A DNA stretch of 64,000 nt from Onchidella celtica (GCA_963931925.1 OZ007567.1:82469186-82533185), one strand, 5' to 3'. Numbered from the stretch's first letter, positions 1-15,200 are shown. Numbers and translations: made by a program. The notes: generated by a model not told the origin, from the sequence alone.

Positions 1-409
1 TGTACACCTTGTACTCCTTCCAGTAAGGAAAAATATAAAATAATTTCATCGTTACTTATTTGGTTAGATTAATCAATATCAACTGGAATTATCAGCGGTT
101 GCAAAAAATGAAGTGATGAAGGTGGAATTTGGAAAATATTTACCACAGAATTCACTGGCGTCTTTCAGCATTTCGCTGTTAATATAACCACAGGGCTGGC
201 TTGGTCTCTCCAAAATACATAACCCGACAATATGGATGACCATACTTCAGGAACTAATTTTCTTCCTTCGGCTACAAATTCTAGGCATGGTCTTATTGTC
301 TTACCTAAAAATAACGGATTTCGTTGTTTTATTTCTATTTCGAACAAAAATGAAAGTAAGCTGCCCAAGCAATGTTCTGACGCCTATATACTTTGACTGA
401 TGTCAACAG
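1..409 (+). other. Intron sequence upstream of the first visible exon
   Basis: No coding signal or repeat recognised. It ends in a weak acceptor (cag at 407-409) before an exon that starts in phase 1, so at least one coding exon must lie upstream of the window. Confidence 0.6.
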
Positions 410-3231
410 GCAACGTTGTTCAAGTGGATCAGAATCGCGAGAGCGCCACGTGTATGACATCGGGCGACGATATCTATCGTACATTTGACAACGTCCTCTT
501 CAAGTACCATACAGTTTGTGCTGCTGGTTTGCTGGTGACAGATGCCTTGACAATCTACACAGTCACAGAATGTGATCCGTTGGACAAATGCACATGTTTC
601 AAGGTATGTAATTTCTTTTTCATTATCTCTTCACCGAGGGCCAGTCTTTTGTTACATAGTTTCTAACAGTCGGTCTTCTGGAGGAAAATATCTCCAAATT
701 TCGAACAAATACTTTAAACGAATGGAATGTACATTTAGTAGCACTTAAAATGCCACTATTAACACTCGTGGTGTTTTGGAAGCTTAGCTTGGCATTTATA
801 CATGAATTCTCAGGAAACGCTGCGCTGGTAGGAGATTTTAAATTCCATGTACTTTCAGGAAGATGATTTTGGAATGAGACTGTAAAAAAAAAAAAGCTTG
901 AAAAATTCTGCCCGATAAAAGCCGAAGAAAAGTCTGCGCATAACTATGCATTTTAACCATAAGCTAACACCTTTCAACATCGTATCCATCCAAATTAAAG
1001 CAGACTAATAAAGTATTGTAAGATATTTTACACATTACTGGGTATTATTTGATTTTTCTTTTCCCGCCAAAGCCAAGATGCCCCTTGTCTGGCTGGTGAA
1101 GGACAGTTTCCATTTGGTTAACAAACTAAATTAACAATATCTAGTCTAAGTCCTAACGTCCTGAAACTATTACCTAAAGCTGTAATAAAGGCTAATTACA
1201 ATGTGTACACAAACACAGCAGTTTAAAAAAAAAAGTCCAAAGAGGATGGGATGTGAAAATTGTGTCTGTATGATTAAACTAGGAGAATCATAAAGAAGGC
1301 ACATTATACTGAGAACAGAAGAACTGTACAAACATTTGCAGGAAGTAAGAAGAGGTTTCTTTTTTTTTAAACAAACAACCAACCAACCCCCCCCCCCCAC
1401 CCCCCAGCCCATAAATCTAGCTAAAAACTGAAAACATGAAAGAACAATGGGTGAAACAGTGGACAGTGCTTGCCAATGAGTTTCAAGGCATCATATTTGT
1501 TTTTATTACAAAGCAATGCATGTAAAATCGCGGTGACCAACATGTCAGGTTGTATCAGCCTAGGGCATGATATATCAGAATAAGTGTAAAAACTGCACCT
1601 AAAGTGCGTTTTTGTTTATTTTGTTTTTGTTTTACAACTTCCCATTGTTGTTTTCTGTGCAGACCGTCTACATCACCATCTACTCAGACCCTGCCATTTC
1701 CTACGTCTTGGAGGGAAATTTGTTGACAAGGAGTGACGGCACCACTGAACAGACTTTCGATGCTAAAGATTTGCCCAACAATGAACCAACTCCCCTTGAC
1801 AATTTAGGTTGGTTTTGTCTTAAACTCATAGACAATGTTTATGTATTTTACGAGGTAATTTGTACAGATGGCACGCAGTAAAGTTGGTACCTTAAAGTCA
1901 GTTTGCTCTCCAGTTTGTTTGCGATACTCACAGAAACGTTGAAGCTTTATTACTATTTTATTACTATACTATGAAGAGTATCCCCGAAAATTTCACCGAG
2001 TCACGAAATGTTTAATATTGACTTATGATACTGCACTTGCAGCAGTCAAATGCCGGCATAATAATATTTCTTCAATTCTGTAAATAATTATTATATGCAT
2101 GTCTTTCGTCTCTCGACGCGAGAAGACACACCTTTACATAATGACACGATACGCCTTAAGAAACACAGTGTTTGGCAATGTAACTTAAATTTAATGACCG
2201 TCGCTTTAGAAGGCTATAGAACTGAACAAATTCCTCGTATGGACAAATTATCTTTAAAGAAGGACCATAACATGCTAAAATCACCAAAGGTTTTTAATTA
2301 CGTATTGAAAAAAAAAAGTTATTTCTTCTTTCTTCAATGTTACAGGCTCAGTCAACTGGAAGTATGATGCAGAACAAGAATCAGTGTACATCACATTGTC
2401 TTCCTTTGATGTGGAGATCAGAACCGACCCAGACGGCACTCTCATGCTTACAGTCAAGAAGAACTCTGTACTTGCTGGAAAGGTTGCCGGTCTCTGTGGC
2501 GACATGGACGGATTCCCAGATAGTAAGAGCAAAATGCAATATCTTGAATATTTTGACAAATGGACAATGTTATTGCTGCCGAAATAAATGCACCGATGGA
2601 TTCTCAAATAATAAGACTACGAAAGTCTTGAGAAATAGACAGTGTCGTTAACATTTTAATGTTTGTTGCCGAAATAAATGGACCGATGGATTCCCAGAGA
2701 GTAAGAGTATGCATATATTGACAAACAGACAATGTTTGTTGAAAGGTTTACTGCCGACATAAATGGACCGACAGGAAGGAACATACCTGAAGGAGGAGAT
2801 ATGACATCAAACACATACACGTAGAACGATGTAACTTTCATCTGTCCATTGTCCTTCTCCCCCGCCCCCTCTCCATAGACAACACAATTAACGCTGGATT
2901 AATGGAGTTTCAGAGTATTTTCTTGGCTATATAAATATAGTATGGTCCCCAAACAAGAGCAGAAATGCTCATCAGTGGAATATCTATAAAGGCCTAAAAA
3001 GGTTAGTGTAATTTTCTAAAAATTACAGCTGTAGATATCGTTATTTGACTTATTGATGTTATTATTTATGATTATCTTTCTCTCAGTGGTCAAATTTTAA
3101 TTATCTCTGATAAAAATTCCGGTAATAGCGAACAATGTTTCCTTTGCTTTCCTCACACAGACGAACTGGGCTATCAGACACCAATGGGAGCTCAACGAGT
3201 ATTCGAAAAATACTCCAATGAGGACATTCCA
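410..3231 (+). CDS. VWD domain 1 (exons 1-4)
   Basis: Exons 410-603, 1663-1807, 2346-2522 and 3161-3231. The product opens with the usual VWD start: a Cys, a [10 protein letters not shown] motif (family form GDPHYxTFDG), then a hydrophobic strand. It ends with [16 protein letters not shown], the calcium-loop region of VWD domains, and a typical tail leading into C8. Junction 1807/2346 restores a Gly codon and junction 2522/3161 an Asn codon. The CGLC vicinal-cysteine motif of the VWF propeptide is absent: the residue before GLC is Ala. Introns 604-1662 and 1808-2345 hold nothing recognised beyond poly-C and poly-A runs (about 1386-1405). Intron 2523-3160 carries degenerate copies of the end of exon 3 (separate entry). 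Confidence 0.88.
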
Positions 3232-6200
3232 GTGAGTCTGTCAATGTGTTTCATCTCTTGTTGTCAGCCATACTTTTTTTTTCACCCATTCCTGTTTCAT
3301 CTTTAAACGCCTTTCTTTCAGTTTCACTTTTCAAACAACAACAACAAAATCTTTCACGCCCCTCTTTCGTTTCGTTTCGCTTCGTTGTTTGTTCTGTTAG
3401 ATCTTTTTGTTTCCCTGATCCTACTCTGGGATTCTTTCTATCTTTGTCATTTGTTTGATTCTCTTGTTAAACTGCATTATCATAATCATCCAAAAGATCA
3501 ACGTGGATTAGTCTGCATAACATTGCGCTCAAAGAAAAATATTAGAACATATCACTAAAACAGCACAAAGCAGATGTCTTGTGTTTCAAGACAGTAGTGC
3601 GACATGTGGTTGACGCTGTGCTTATTTTTCAGTGCGGCAATGAAATCTCTCAATGTCCAGATGGTGATGCCGAAGCTGAAGCTACCGATGCTTGCTCAGC
3701 ACTGAACACTGCTTTTTACAGATGCCACAACTCGGTAGGTAGTCTGTCCTGTTGACTCATCGCTTTTTCAATTTGTAACGATAAATTTCATTCTAGTTCA
3801 AGTGTTTGAAAGTTATTCAAATGTGCCATAATCTTCCAGTATGTCAAAAACTTAATTATATTAAACATTGTTTTATTTATGTATAAATGCTAAACAATGT
3901 TCTAGCTCTAATTTGTGCGGAGTAAGGGGGAAAAAACAACAACAACAATATTTGCAAAAGAAAAATAATTAAACGAAATTGTGGCACGGCGAACCGATAC
4001 ACGCTTTCTACGTAGGCGAAAAAAATAACTGAGGACAGTTATAGTACACCAGTACCTGCAAATGAATTTAGTGAAACATGAGCGCTAAAAATATGCGTCG
4101 ACAAAGACAGCAACAGAAAGAATAGAGCACGAAAACAAATTCGTAAGTTACACTTTATCTTTACCATTATCATTAACCTGAAAGTATTTAAATTAGGGAA
4201 TGATGGGATTGAAAGACTTAGAGGCGTGATATTATGTCAGTGGAAAATGCAAATGAGAACTGAGAAAGACTTTGTAGAGTTAGTAGGCGCCAAGGAAAAA
4301 CGTACACCCGTGTGACTGAGGTTTGGGAACAGTGTAAGGGATCTTTTTAAGTTTTAGGCCTCATGGTGAGGATTAAATTTTTTTTGTTAAGGGCTTAAAC
4401 TTAAATTTTAGGCTTTAGAGTCACGGCTGGTGTTTGCGATCCTCACGAAAGGCTTATTATGAGTGCATTGCAAGTTATTATTCATGCATATTTCCTGGAG
4501 GCATTCTATGTCATCATTCTCAGGTTGATGTAAATGACTACATGAACCGTTGCCGTGCCTACTACTGCACATCTCTCAATGCTGGAGGAATCGACGCCGC
4601 CAAAAAGGCCGTCTGTAACGTTCTGTCCACCTACCACAAAGTGTGTATTGCTCTGACGGGCGAGGCCATCCTGTGGCGATCCAAGTCACTTTGCCGTAAG
4701 TAGTGCTGTTGGTTAGGTGTCACAGAAATCCCAGATTCTGACTTGAACTATCTAGCACAACGGTGTGCCATATTGTTTTCTATCCGATCTACAAATATTC
4801 CATTCCATCATAGCTCTCAAATCTTCAGTGTCAAAGACTTTATGTCCACTGACAGATGATTGGTTTAGTTAAAACAACGAGTGTTATTTTGCAGCTGCAT
4901 GAGGGAAATAACGAGATTTTAACAATAACACTTTCAGGTAAATTCAAATAAGTTAACAGTTGTCCAGAATAACAGGGTGAGCAAGTATTCTAAGGATACT
5001 TCTCGCATTTCCTCGTCATCCATCACTCATTTGCCACAATACACCATTGCCACCCCCATGTATATGTTTTTGTTTTTGAAAAAAAACAATGTTTTTTTGT
5101 TGTTTTTTTGTTAACAGCCAAAACTTGCGACCCGCCCTTCCAGTTCAACGGACTGATCACCAACAAGTGTCCACTCACCTGTGGTGCTTCCATGTATTCC
5201 TACACCCGAAGCAGCTGTCTGACTCAACCGTACGCTGGTTGCGAATGCCCGCCTGGTATGGCTAGAATCAACAACACTTGTGTGACTCCTCAAGCCTGCC
5301 AGTGCAAGGGAGAAGATGGTCGTTACTACAACAATGGAGAGGAAATTGTCTCTGGAGATTACTGCCAAGCTTGGTACGTCTCTTCCTGTATAAATTCTCC
5401 AACAGTGCGTAACTTAACTGGACGTACACATTTATACCGCTACAGAAGTGATTCGTCGTTTGTGAATTATTTGTTTTTCCTTATTTCCTGTCCGTTCCCT
5501 AAGACTGTAGTAAGTAAAAAATTCGTAAAATCAATTTTTATGTATTATATTCAAGTACATTCAAAGCTCCATCGAGTGGTCTTGGTTATAGATCCCTACG
5601 GCGAAAAATAACCGAACAGCAAAGTTTGAAAAAGTCATCGTAAGTGGACCAGTAAGTTGTGCTCAAATAAACCAGGTTTTTTGTTTTTTTTTTGCTTTTT
5701 GCTTCTCCTGACAAGTAGCCAAAACCGATTACTACAGTTTAGGGAATGGTAAGGATATGTCTTTCTCTGGAGGACGATGTATGACATATTAATCATCGAC
5801 TAACCCTCCCCCGTCCCTTCCCCTTTGCCCTCATCCCTTTATGTTATACGTGTAGGATGTTTTTAAAAAATGCACGTGAGACTTATAACGATTACAACCT
5901 GGTTAACTACCTTACATTGTGAGTTCTATTACAAACAAGAACAAAACTCCACACCCAGGATGGAATTATCTCTTGATCTTTGCCCATTCTTCAAGAGACG
6001 AAAATTTGATATGAGATTGTGAGACTAAATAAGAACACTAGAACATTATTTTGTTTTCAGTTCTGCTTATCCGACTTTAATTTATATGCAGAACGAGAAA
6101 GGAACGGGTATCTTTATATTCTGAGCTCGCAAAAAGGGAAGTACGTTCCAGTCGTGATATTTTCAAAAAATTCTGTTGTTATTGCTATGATTGTTTTCAG

Positions 6201-9200
6201 GATTAAGCGGTGTAAAATCTTTACTATCTGTACGTTGTTGTTAGGTAAGCACACCTACTCTGATATAAGCCTATATTTTCAGTGGCGTAGCACTTGCGGT
6301 TACCCTGGGCGCAAAATTTCAAAACAAAAACAATAAACTAGTAATAAATTTTTGTTAAAATATAGCACGCCTTCCTGCTCACACACGAAACGTCGGCGTA
6401 GATTCTATTTCTCTAACCAGCTAAGTACTTTTTACAAAATTTTTCAGAAGAGCAAAAAAACTATTTATTTCCTTCAGTGGACAGAATTGGGTCATTTTTT
6501 AGCACTTTAATCACAAAATTATATCTTCAGAACGATGAAAGATATTTTTTGTTAGGACATGTAATACATGTTGTAGATTCATTTAGGAACAAGAAAAATT
6601 GGTCCACAAAAATGAAGTTAGACGGGTAGAGAATTACACCGACGAAAATCTTCCAATGTTCGAACATTGTGCACAGTTTCTTCAATATGACAGGGTAAAT
6701 AAACGTTGCCACGTGCCAACGGTCCGCGGGTCGGAGGAGCAATATTTGCCTTTTTCCGGGCGCTGGCAACCTGAGCTACTCCATTGTATATATTTATTTA
6801 TTCTGTTTACAGCACTTGCGGTGAATATGGTCTGTGGCAATGCAGAGACAGTTCAGAAAGATGCTCAGCCACTTGTTCCATCATCCAGGGCTCAACTGTG
6901 AAGACATTCGATGGTCGTATGTTCAGAATTGGAAACTCCTGCGGTGATGTCACATTGGCCAAGGTAGGCTGAGAGATGGTGTTACCAATGGTCTCACTGC
7001 GTCTCGTCTTTTTCTTCTTCTTCGTTCTTACGTCCCATTTCAAATACCCAGTCTAGACCTGTAAACAGATCTTTCTTATGAATTCCCCGGTCAGCTGCAA
7101 GTTCTGTGCAGATCCCCCCTCCCCATTAGTTTGTTTTCCACGGCACTTTTCTCAGTGGGCTATTCCCTGAGTTTTACTTAGAGCAGAATGTTTCCGAACC
7201 GTCAGCTCAGGACGAAGTTTATTTGTATGTACAAAAAGGGACGGTCATTTATTCAAATATATTTCACTTACATAAGCCGGGCAATTCAACTGTTCCACAT
7301 TTTGGTATTTGAAATGTCATTAATATAGTTTTCATTTATTGTACATTAGTAATATTGAGGAATTCAGATTGATAATTCATACTCACTTTGGGTGCCTTGA
7401 AAGATTCAGGAAACCGTACAATATGAAGTGAATTTTTCGTACAGCTCTCCTCTGTTTTCTCACTCATTATTGTATTATTTTTGTTTTCTAGGGAACTGAC
7501 TTCCAAATCACAATGAGTGTCTTTTCTTGCTCACTCGACGACAATGGTGAAACTATTTGTCCCTCCAACTTCGCTGTAGAATTCGAGGGTGAAACATCAC
7601 GTATTGAGATCTCAAAGGCTGGAGCTACAGTTGAAAAAGGATTCAGCCCCAAGATTTATGTCAGGTAAAAATAATGAAATTTTCCTTCCTCAGTTAAACG
7701 CTGACAGAAAACTACCGCTATTTCTTGGTTCGATATTTGGCTTTTTTTTTTTTTATATTAACCATTAGAAGGAGTTAAGACAGCTGTTACCAGAAAGTGC
7801 CTGCATGGTCTTTTACAGTGTTTCAAATTAATCTTTTACGACATCAGACTTGACAGCACACAACTGCACTAAATTATGCTCGTTTCTGATGGTTGAAATT
7901 TTGCTTATCGGTAAAATCACAGCTTACTTCTTGAGAAATAACACATCTCAGATATAGGAGACATGGCGTATTGACAGGTCAGTTGATAATATTTTGAAGT
8001 GCTAAAGAATCCGGTAGCAGAAAGGTAATTGGATTTTCCCCCTTCTTTTTAAGGCAAGTGTCCAAGAGTATCTACGTCATAGATATCAAAGGAGGTCAAG
8101 TTCGTGTGATCATCTCACGTGACGGAACTGTACATCTGAAGATGAAGACAACTGTTTACAAAGGAAAGGTATGCTACATAGACATCTGTATGTCCTTTCT
8201 AAAAGTTGCAGACTTATTTATCCAGCATGGGGCTGTTCGATTGTTGTGCTTCAGGAGCTGTAAGGTACCCAGTGTCTCAAACTGCTTATTAAGTCGCTAA
8301 GGGTAATTTTGGATGAAATTTGAAACTGAGGTTTTGATTGATAGTGATTCTTCAGTATTTCTCCTATTTATGTTCAAAACATTTTTCGTGAATAAAATGT
8401 GGCCTAAATAATACTCAGTATGACTAGATACGACTTAATCATCGATTTTACAAGATGGGCCATGAAGTGCAGTGAATAAGGGACAACGGAAAATGAGCGC
8501 AGATTTGGCTTAGTCGGAACGATTGGACTGTCCAAGCTCTTTTTTTTAAAATGTTCCGTTAATGCAAATCTGTTCCCACAGACAATGGGTATTTGTGGTA
8601 ACATGGACAACAACAAAGACAACGAGTTCTTGTCTCCAGCCAACTCTGTGATGGGAAGCGACCAGTTCTTGGGCTTCTACACCACCTGCCGTGATGCAAC
8701 TTTCGTTGAACTGACACCAACTACCATGGTAAGAGAGAATGGTCAGGTTTTGTTTTTAGTCCATATGAGGTTGTCTATTACGTTTGTAAGACTAAGTTCA
8801 GTTCGACTACCCAGAAGGATCTTTCTTCAGATGCCGTTAGACTGCAATTAAATGGAATCTGAAGTTAAGTGGTAGGAGTTTTAGTGAAGATCTGAATAAT
8901 GTGCCTTTGCCTGAAATATTGTCATAGGCCGTGACAGGCTGTAAATCTGAAAAATATTTCAGCATGGTAGCAATAAACACTTTCTTAAGCAAACTGTCTG
9001 TAACCTACAGTAAATTCTGTAGTTTGACACTTCTGTATAGTTCATGGACGGTATTTGTGAGAGACTCACGTTTAAAATTGTTCCAATTTTATTAGAACCC
9101 AACCTGCAGCAAGCTGACCTCAGTGCCTTTGCCTCCAAACGCCCGAGTTGATATCGACAACTACATCAAGATGTGCAATAATGCTCCCGATGAAGCAACA

Positions 9201-12200
9201 AGATGCAGTGTTCTGCAGTCATTTGCCCTGTCAATATACTCCAACTTCCAAGACATCTTCAGTGATGTTGGAGCATGCAGTAAGCAACACATTTATTTCG
9301 TTTTTCGTGGACCTAATTATTCGGTCCATTTTCATTTATTTTTGTATTGCACGCTTTTCAACAACCCTGCCATCAGTGTCTTGCATGAAAATGAATGATT
9401 GATATTCGTGACTATTATCAAAGTCATAGATAATTATACTTACCTTGAATAAAATGGAAATTATTAAGAATGTAGAGCTTAGACCTGTTGCACGTAATAC
9501 CAAGAATTCTGCAGTTATCTGGTCTGTTTTGGTTTTGTTTTTTTAAACTGTTAATGTCCTGTTAATTCTTAATGCTAGTATTTCAGTAATTATTTTTACA
9601 ATTATGTCCTTCCCCGTCTCAATACGGTACTTTCAACTTATGACACTACTTAAATTGGAACTTTGTTTTTTGTATGGTACTTTTTAACCTATAATGGTTA
9701 TCACAACAGTGGACGCAACTTGCCAGAGAAGGCAACTCGACCTCTGTGACACCAACTGTAAGGATCACTTGTACCAGAACTGTGAATCTGAACTCATCTA
9801 CGACTGCGGTTGTGAAAGTGGACAGTACCTCAGACAAGATGGCCTCTGCGTTCCTTTGACAAGCTGCGGTTGCTACGATTTCACCAATCCTGACAGTCAC
9901 ATACTTCCCAACGAAGAGTTCATGCACGGATGCCGTGAATGGTGAGTGCTGACAACGTTGGTTTCCCATTTCTTGCTGTGCTTGGACTTCCATTTATCAT
10001 GCCTCCCTAATCTATGACTGCCTGTCTGTCTGTCCATGGGATTGTTAATGTGATCTCCATGGTATCTCTCTTCCACATTTTCCTACCTTTCTGCTTGCAT
10101 AATTTGTCAGATTGTTTCCATGACAACTCAGGTGGACGGTGGGCTGTTGCAGAGCTAGGTACCCGATTATAGTGAGGCTAACACTACCACCAACAACAAC
10201 TGTAGGCTATAATACGTAATTGCAATGACACTTCTCTCTTTCTTGCCTCTGCAATTCTCCATCTTCCCGCCTTGTCGTCCAATAACATTATAATGCTTGA
10301 TTATTTCCCCATCTCGTGAACCCTCAGCGTGTGCAAAGGTTACCAACTGGATTGTGAAGACAACTGCGAGGAAGTCACGTGCGCTAATTCACAGATTTCC
10401 AAGAGCAATTTGTTAGCTCAAGTCGACGACCCAACCTGCGCCAGAAACATGTGCCCAAAACCTTTCTATGCTGAAGAAGAATGCATAAATGCACAAACAA
10501 GCACTCAACTGTGTTTCTGTGGAGACGGATTCAAGCAGACCCAGGTAACTGCGTTGAGAAGAAAAGAAAAGGAACGAGATAATAGTGGTAGTTTAATTTC
10601 ATTTGCTGAGAATGTTATCTTGCACAGACGACGTCATCATACCCTAAGGCACATTATAATTCACCTGGGAACATGCACTGCCACATAAGAATCGTGCGAC
10701 GCATCAAAAACCTCTCTAGACATTTACTCAACATTTAGGACAATATGAAAATATATTCAATATTCAGAACAAAATGAAAACTGTCTTATTTTGTAACATC
10801 CCTGACCAAATAACTCTTTTAAAAAGAATAATGTGAAGGAGAAATTCTGCTTGCTTTACATGTTTACATGAAAGGAAGCTTAAGAAATCGCACAATATCA
10901 CAATTATCCAACTGAAATTTATTTATGTATTTGCTTTCCTCAACAGTATGGAGCCTGTGTTGAACGATGTCCCTGTTATGAAGGAGGAAAATGGTATGAC
11001 GATGGAGAGAAATTTGAATCCAACTGTCAAACAAAGTACGTATTTGCACCTGCACTGTTTCTGGTCACATTAGGCATAGCTATAAGAATGTATTTTACCG
11101 TCATGTCTAGGAGCTTTCTGAACTCTGCTCCATGTTCATCTCTTGCTGTCCAGGAACCTCAAGTGTAGGCTTCTTTTCCGTCTGCAGCTCTAGGTGCCGG
11201 ACTTTGAACCAATGTAAATGATGGGTTTACTTGGCATTCCCATTAGGCTATACTTCAAATAGGATAGTCCGCTCATTAACTTTTGGTGGGATTTTGATTG
11301 TCACGTGAATGATATAAATCACTATCAATCAAATAAAGAAAAGAAGAAATAAGAGTATAGTTTCAATAATATAGTTTGTAACTTTTTTTTTTAACTATCA
11401 TTTTTACAGAGTTTGTCAAGATGGTATTTTCGTCTTTGATACCGAGCGTTCCTCTGACTGCACAGGTAAGCTTTCATTTATGTTCTGTTTCTTTCATAAC
11501 AAAACAAAACCAAAAAGAGTTAATGGCAGATACCCACTGATGGCTGCAAATGTTACTGTGATTTCTTTCTTTTTTTCTCTCTTTCTTCCATCCGTTCTTT
11601 CTTTTGGTCTTCTTTCTTTCTTTCTGCCTCTCTTTCTTTCTTTCTTATATAAATGGGTCTGATAGTAATTTATTGAATTATGTATTCTCAGGAACTTGTG
11701 TCATTACCGGATCTAGAATGACACTGAAACCATTCGACTCTGGCTCTCTCAGCGACTTCTCTATTGACGGAATGTGCGAATTTGTTGCCATGGAGTTCGG
11801 CGGTGACCACAGAATCACCATCAAACCTATCCAGTGTGGAGAAGCCGGTAGGTCAAAGGTCCTAGAATGCCAGGAACACACAAAAATAGTGACTTAGATA
11901 ATAAAAAAAGAATGAAGGAGGAGACGCCCCGGCTCAGAGAGTTCAAATGTCAATGACATGATCGCCAAAGGTGTTTGAAAATTTTCAGAAAGATTTTATT
12001 GATGTATTGATTGAACGCTAACAATAATACTGGACAAGAGTACCCGGACTTCTCACCTCAAAGTTTGAAGCATTATGATAATAACACGTCAAATCTAAAT
12101 GCTGAGCGTCATAAAAAAAAAAAAAAACTTTCTCAGGAATGGCTACTTTTAGGCCAAAGCTTTATAAGGTACAAAAGCATTAGATTTTTCAAGCAGTGCA

Positions 12201-15200
12201 GAATCCTAGCATTTCTAAAAAGGCTAAAGCATCTTAGAGTGAAGCTGCTGAGGTACCTGGCAATGGTGTATGTTCAATGGCATTTGTTCCTTTCTGCCTT
12301 CCACAGAAACTGCATGCCTTCATATGATCAATATCTTCACACCCTTCTTGAATGACCCGATTATGTTAAAGAGCACAAGTCCAGGCACCGTGATGATTGG
12401 TAACGCTGAATATCAAGGAAACTTTGGTAACAAGGTGCAAATAAATGACTTGAACTACTACATGAGCGTTGTAGTCGATGACCTGTACACAGTTCACTGG
12501 AATGGAGGTGAGTAAACCCTTATATAGTTATGTTATTCATCTCATCAGAATTGAAATACTCAACACTAATTAAAGAACCTGCATTCCGCACCCTTTCACG
12601 ATAGAAGTACCGAATTTCATAGTTACGTTTCATTTTACATTCTGATTTGTTTCCTAACACGACTGAGTCCGCTGGGATCACAATGAGTTCTGTGGTTCTG
12701 TGGAAGAGCAAAGTGCAGTATGGCACTTTGTACATTGAGATTAATCATGAAAACAATTTTCTTATTTCAAAACTGTTTGGAATGACGACGCCGTTTTCCT
12801 CGCGCCAGTGACATATTTTGTTAAAGGGCTTGGCATGGATTCTGTCATGGGAACAGTGGAAGCAACACTGGCCCTCATTCATGCTTGCTGTGTTTGAGAT
12901 AATGTTTGCATTTAGACACGGGTTTTTACACTAGTAGGCCTACATGCACTATCTAAAATGAAATACGCTGACGCTAAAGAATTGGACAATGCAATTTCTA
13001 GTTAAGATTCTGAACAAACGCTCCTGTTAATGCGATGATGACCATTAAGAATTTGACCTGATTTGGCATGCAATAGTAAATTATGACTATTTCACTGGAT
13101 GTACCCAACACTTCGTGTGGAAGCTGAGTTTGTTTTGTTTTTTTAATTATTGTTTAACAGTCCATAAGAGACTTTGCTCATCTGTGGTTAGATAAATACA
13201 TGCCTGTTGATAAACTGCAAGATTTCGATTTTATTTTGGTACATAGTTTGTTGTTAACAATTTGTTTTTTGGTGTTCCTTTATTCAGGACTGACCGTGAG
13301 AATTGAAGTGTCTGGCCAACTGTTCAATGAGACATCTGGTCTCTGTGGTAACTTTAACTTGGACGCTACAGATGACAAAAGAGGACGTGACGGCCTCCAG
13401 AAGGAGACTGTAAACAAACTGGCCAAGAGCTGGATTGAGAACTCAGATGAATGTACGATGTCAGAGGAACCAAACATGGAATCTGGCTGTGAAGTAAGTT
13501 TCTTGGGCCACTTTAGCATTATCTATTAAGAAGCGTTATTTAGTAAAGCAAAAAATCCATTATCAAACGGACTCTGATTATGTTGCTATTGCAAACCATG
13601 TCATACGCATTGAAGATTCTTACGGTTGGGACATAACATTAATTTACGGACGTTCATAGCGACTGCAACGTGCGCTTATGAACTTAGCTTAACTACTTAT
13701 GAACCAATTGCAAGGACGTTTTGTTTATCTGTGTTTCTCTGCAATGTTCAGTATGTCCAAGAAGCAAAAAAGTAAGGAAATCAGAGAGTGTCTGATAAAT
13801 CAGTTAAGCATATTGAAGAAGTATAGTATTGTGGCATTATATATTTGTCGACCACTTCATCATTGAAATTTGTATTCCTGGTTATAACTTTACCTTGTGG
13901 AGGCCTCTTTCCTTAAATCAGTCCCTTTTACCTGTGTGCAGGGCTCAAACCGACAAGCCTGGGCTCAGAAGTCCTGTATGGTCATCTTGGACGGAGAAGC
14001 ATTTGCCCAATGTCGTAAACAGGGAGGAGAAGCAAGTTACTACGAAAACTGTGTCACTCAGGCCTGCAAGTAAGTCTCGCCTCCCATTTTACTTCTGTTT
14101 ACTTATTCATTTCGTAATCTGTCCCAGTTTTAACCTTTTTTTTTTCCTGTGTATTTTCAAGTTTTAGCCAATTGTTTCGTGAAAGTTTAGTTCCCCTCTA
14201 TTACAGATATGGAAAACAGAGTGAAAGAAAAACAAAGTCAGATAGAAAAGAAGAATTTTTTTTTTTTTTCTGTTGCAAGAGAGACTTGAAGAGAGAAGGG
14301 ATCTGATTGGGAAGGGAGCGAGAGAAGATGGAAAAACCTAAGCTGTCTTCAGTCAGGTGTAATTGCACGTGATTTGCAAGGCCCTTTGTCTTTTCTATTC
14401 AAACATTCACTTAGGGCCGGTTCAGACAGGGCGGTTTAAACCGCGCGGTTGGAAACGCGCGGTTGCATTTTCAATGATAGCCTATGGAATCGTTCACACG
14501 TAACCGCGGCGTTTCCTCAACCGCCGCGGTTGTGAGTTTCCCCTCGCAACCGCGCGGTCGGCCAGCGGGTCGAGATACCTACACACATAGGCATGGTACA
14601 CACACAGCTGGTCTCCCGCTCGGTTTGCAGTACGCCAGCCAATGAGAGAACAGGATGTGTGATGTAAACAAAAGCTTTCTGGGCTGATGCAATCCCTCAT
14701 CGGGGTCTTGGTTGAAGACAGGTCGTCCTTGACTAGTTGCAGCAAGTCGTCAAATGATTTCCTGGACATTCTCAAATAATTGAAAAACTTTTCTTCATGC
14801 GCCCTTAAGGAAGGATACAGGGTGGTAAACATGCCGTGCGTTAGTCTATCACGTAGAATGGGATGAATCCAATATTGTCTTTGTCTCTGTTTGCGTCGTT
14901 TTAAGCGGCGATGTAACAACCAAACGCATGTTATTTCCTCCACATCCATCCTGACACTGCTTAAAATTTCCAGTTCTTGAGTCAACCGCTGTGGTTACGT
15001 CGCGTTGCAAACCGCCTTGTCTGAACGATACCAGCGGGAAACGCGCGGTAGCCGTCGCGGTTGAAACCGCCCTGTCTGAACCGGCTGTTACTGTGAAATA
15101 CTAATAGCTTTAAAATAAATTCTCTCACGCAGCTGCGATACTGGTGGTGACTGTGAATGTCTTTGCGATGCCATTGCTGCCTTCGCTGCTCATTGTAACG

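Noticed and set aside
1855..1881. Longer form of exon 2 reading to a gag/gtaatt donor at about 1855
   Set aside because: The donor at 1808 gives a Gly codon with the exon at 2346 and a VWD-like sequence ([10 protein letters not shown]); the longer form breaks the phase.
6280..6335. hAT-like transposon end (cagtggcgtagcac)
   Set aside because: No matching opposite terminus or target duplication was found nearby, so it is kept only as a remark.
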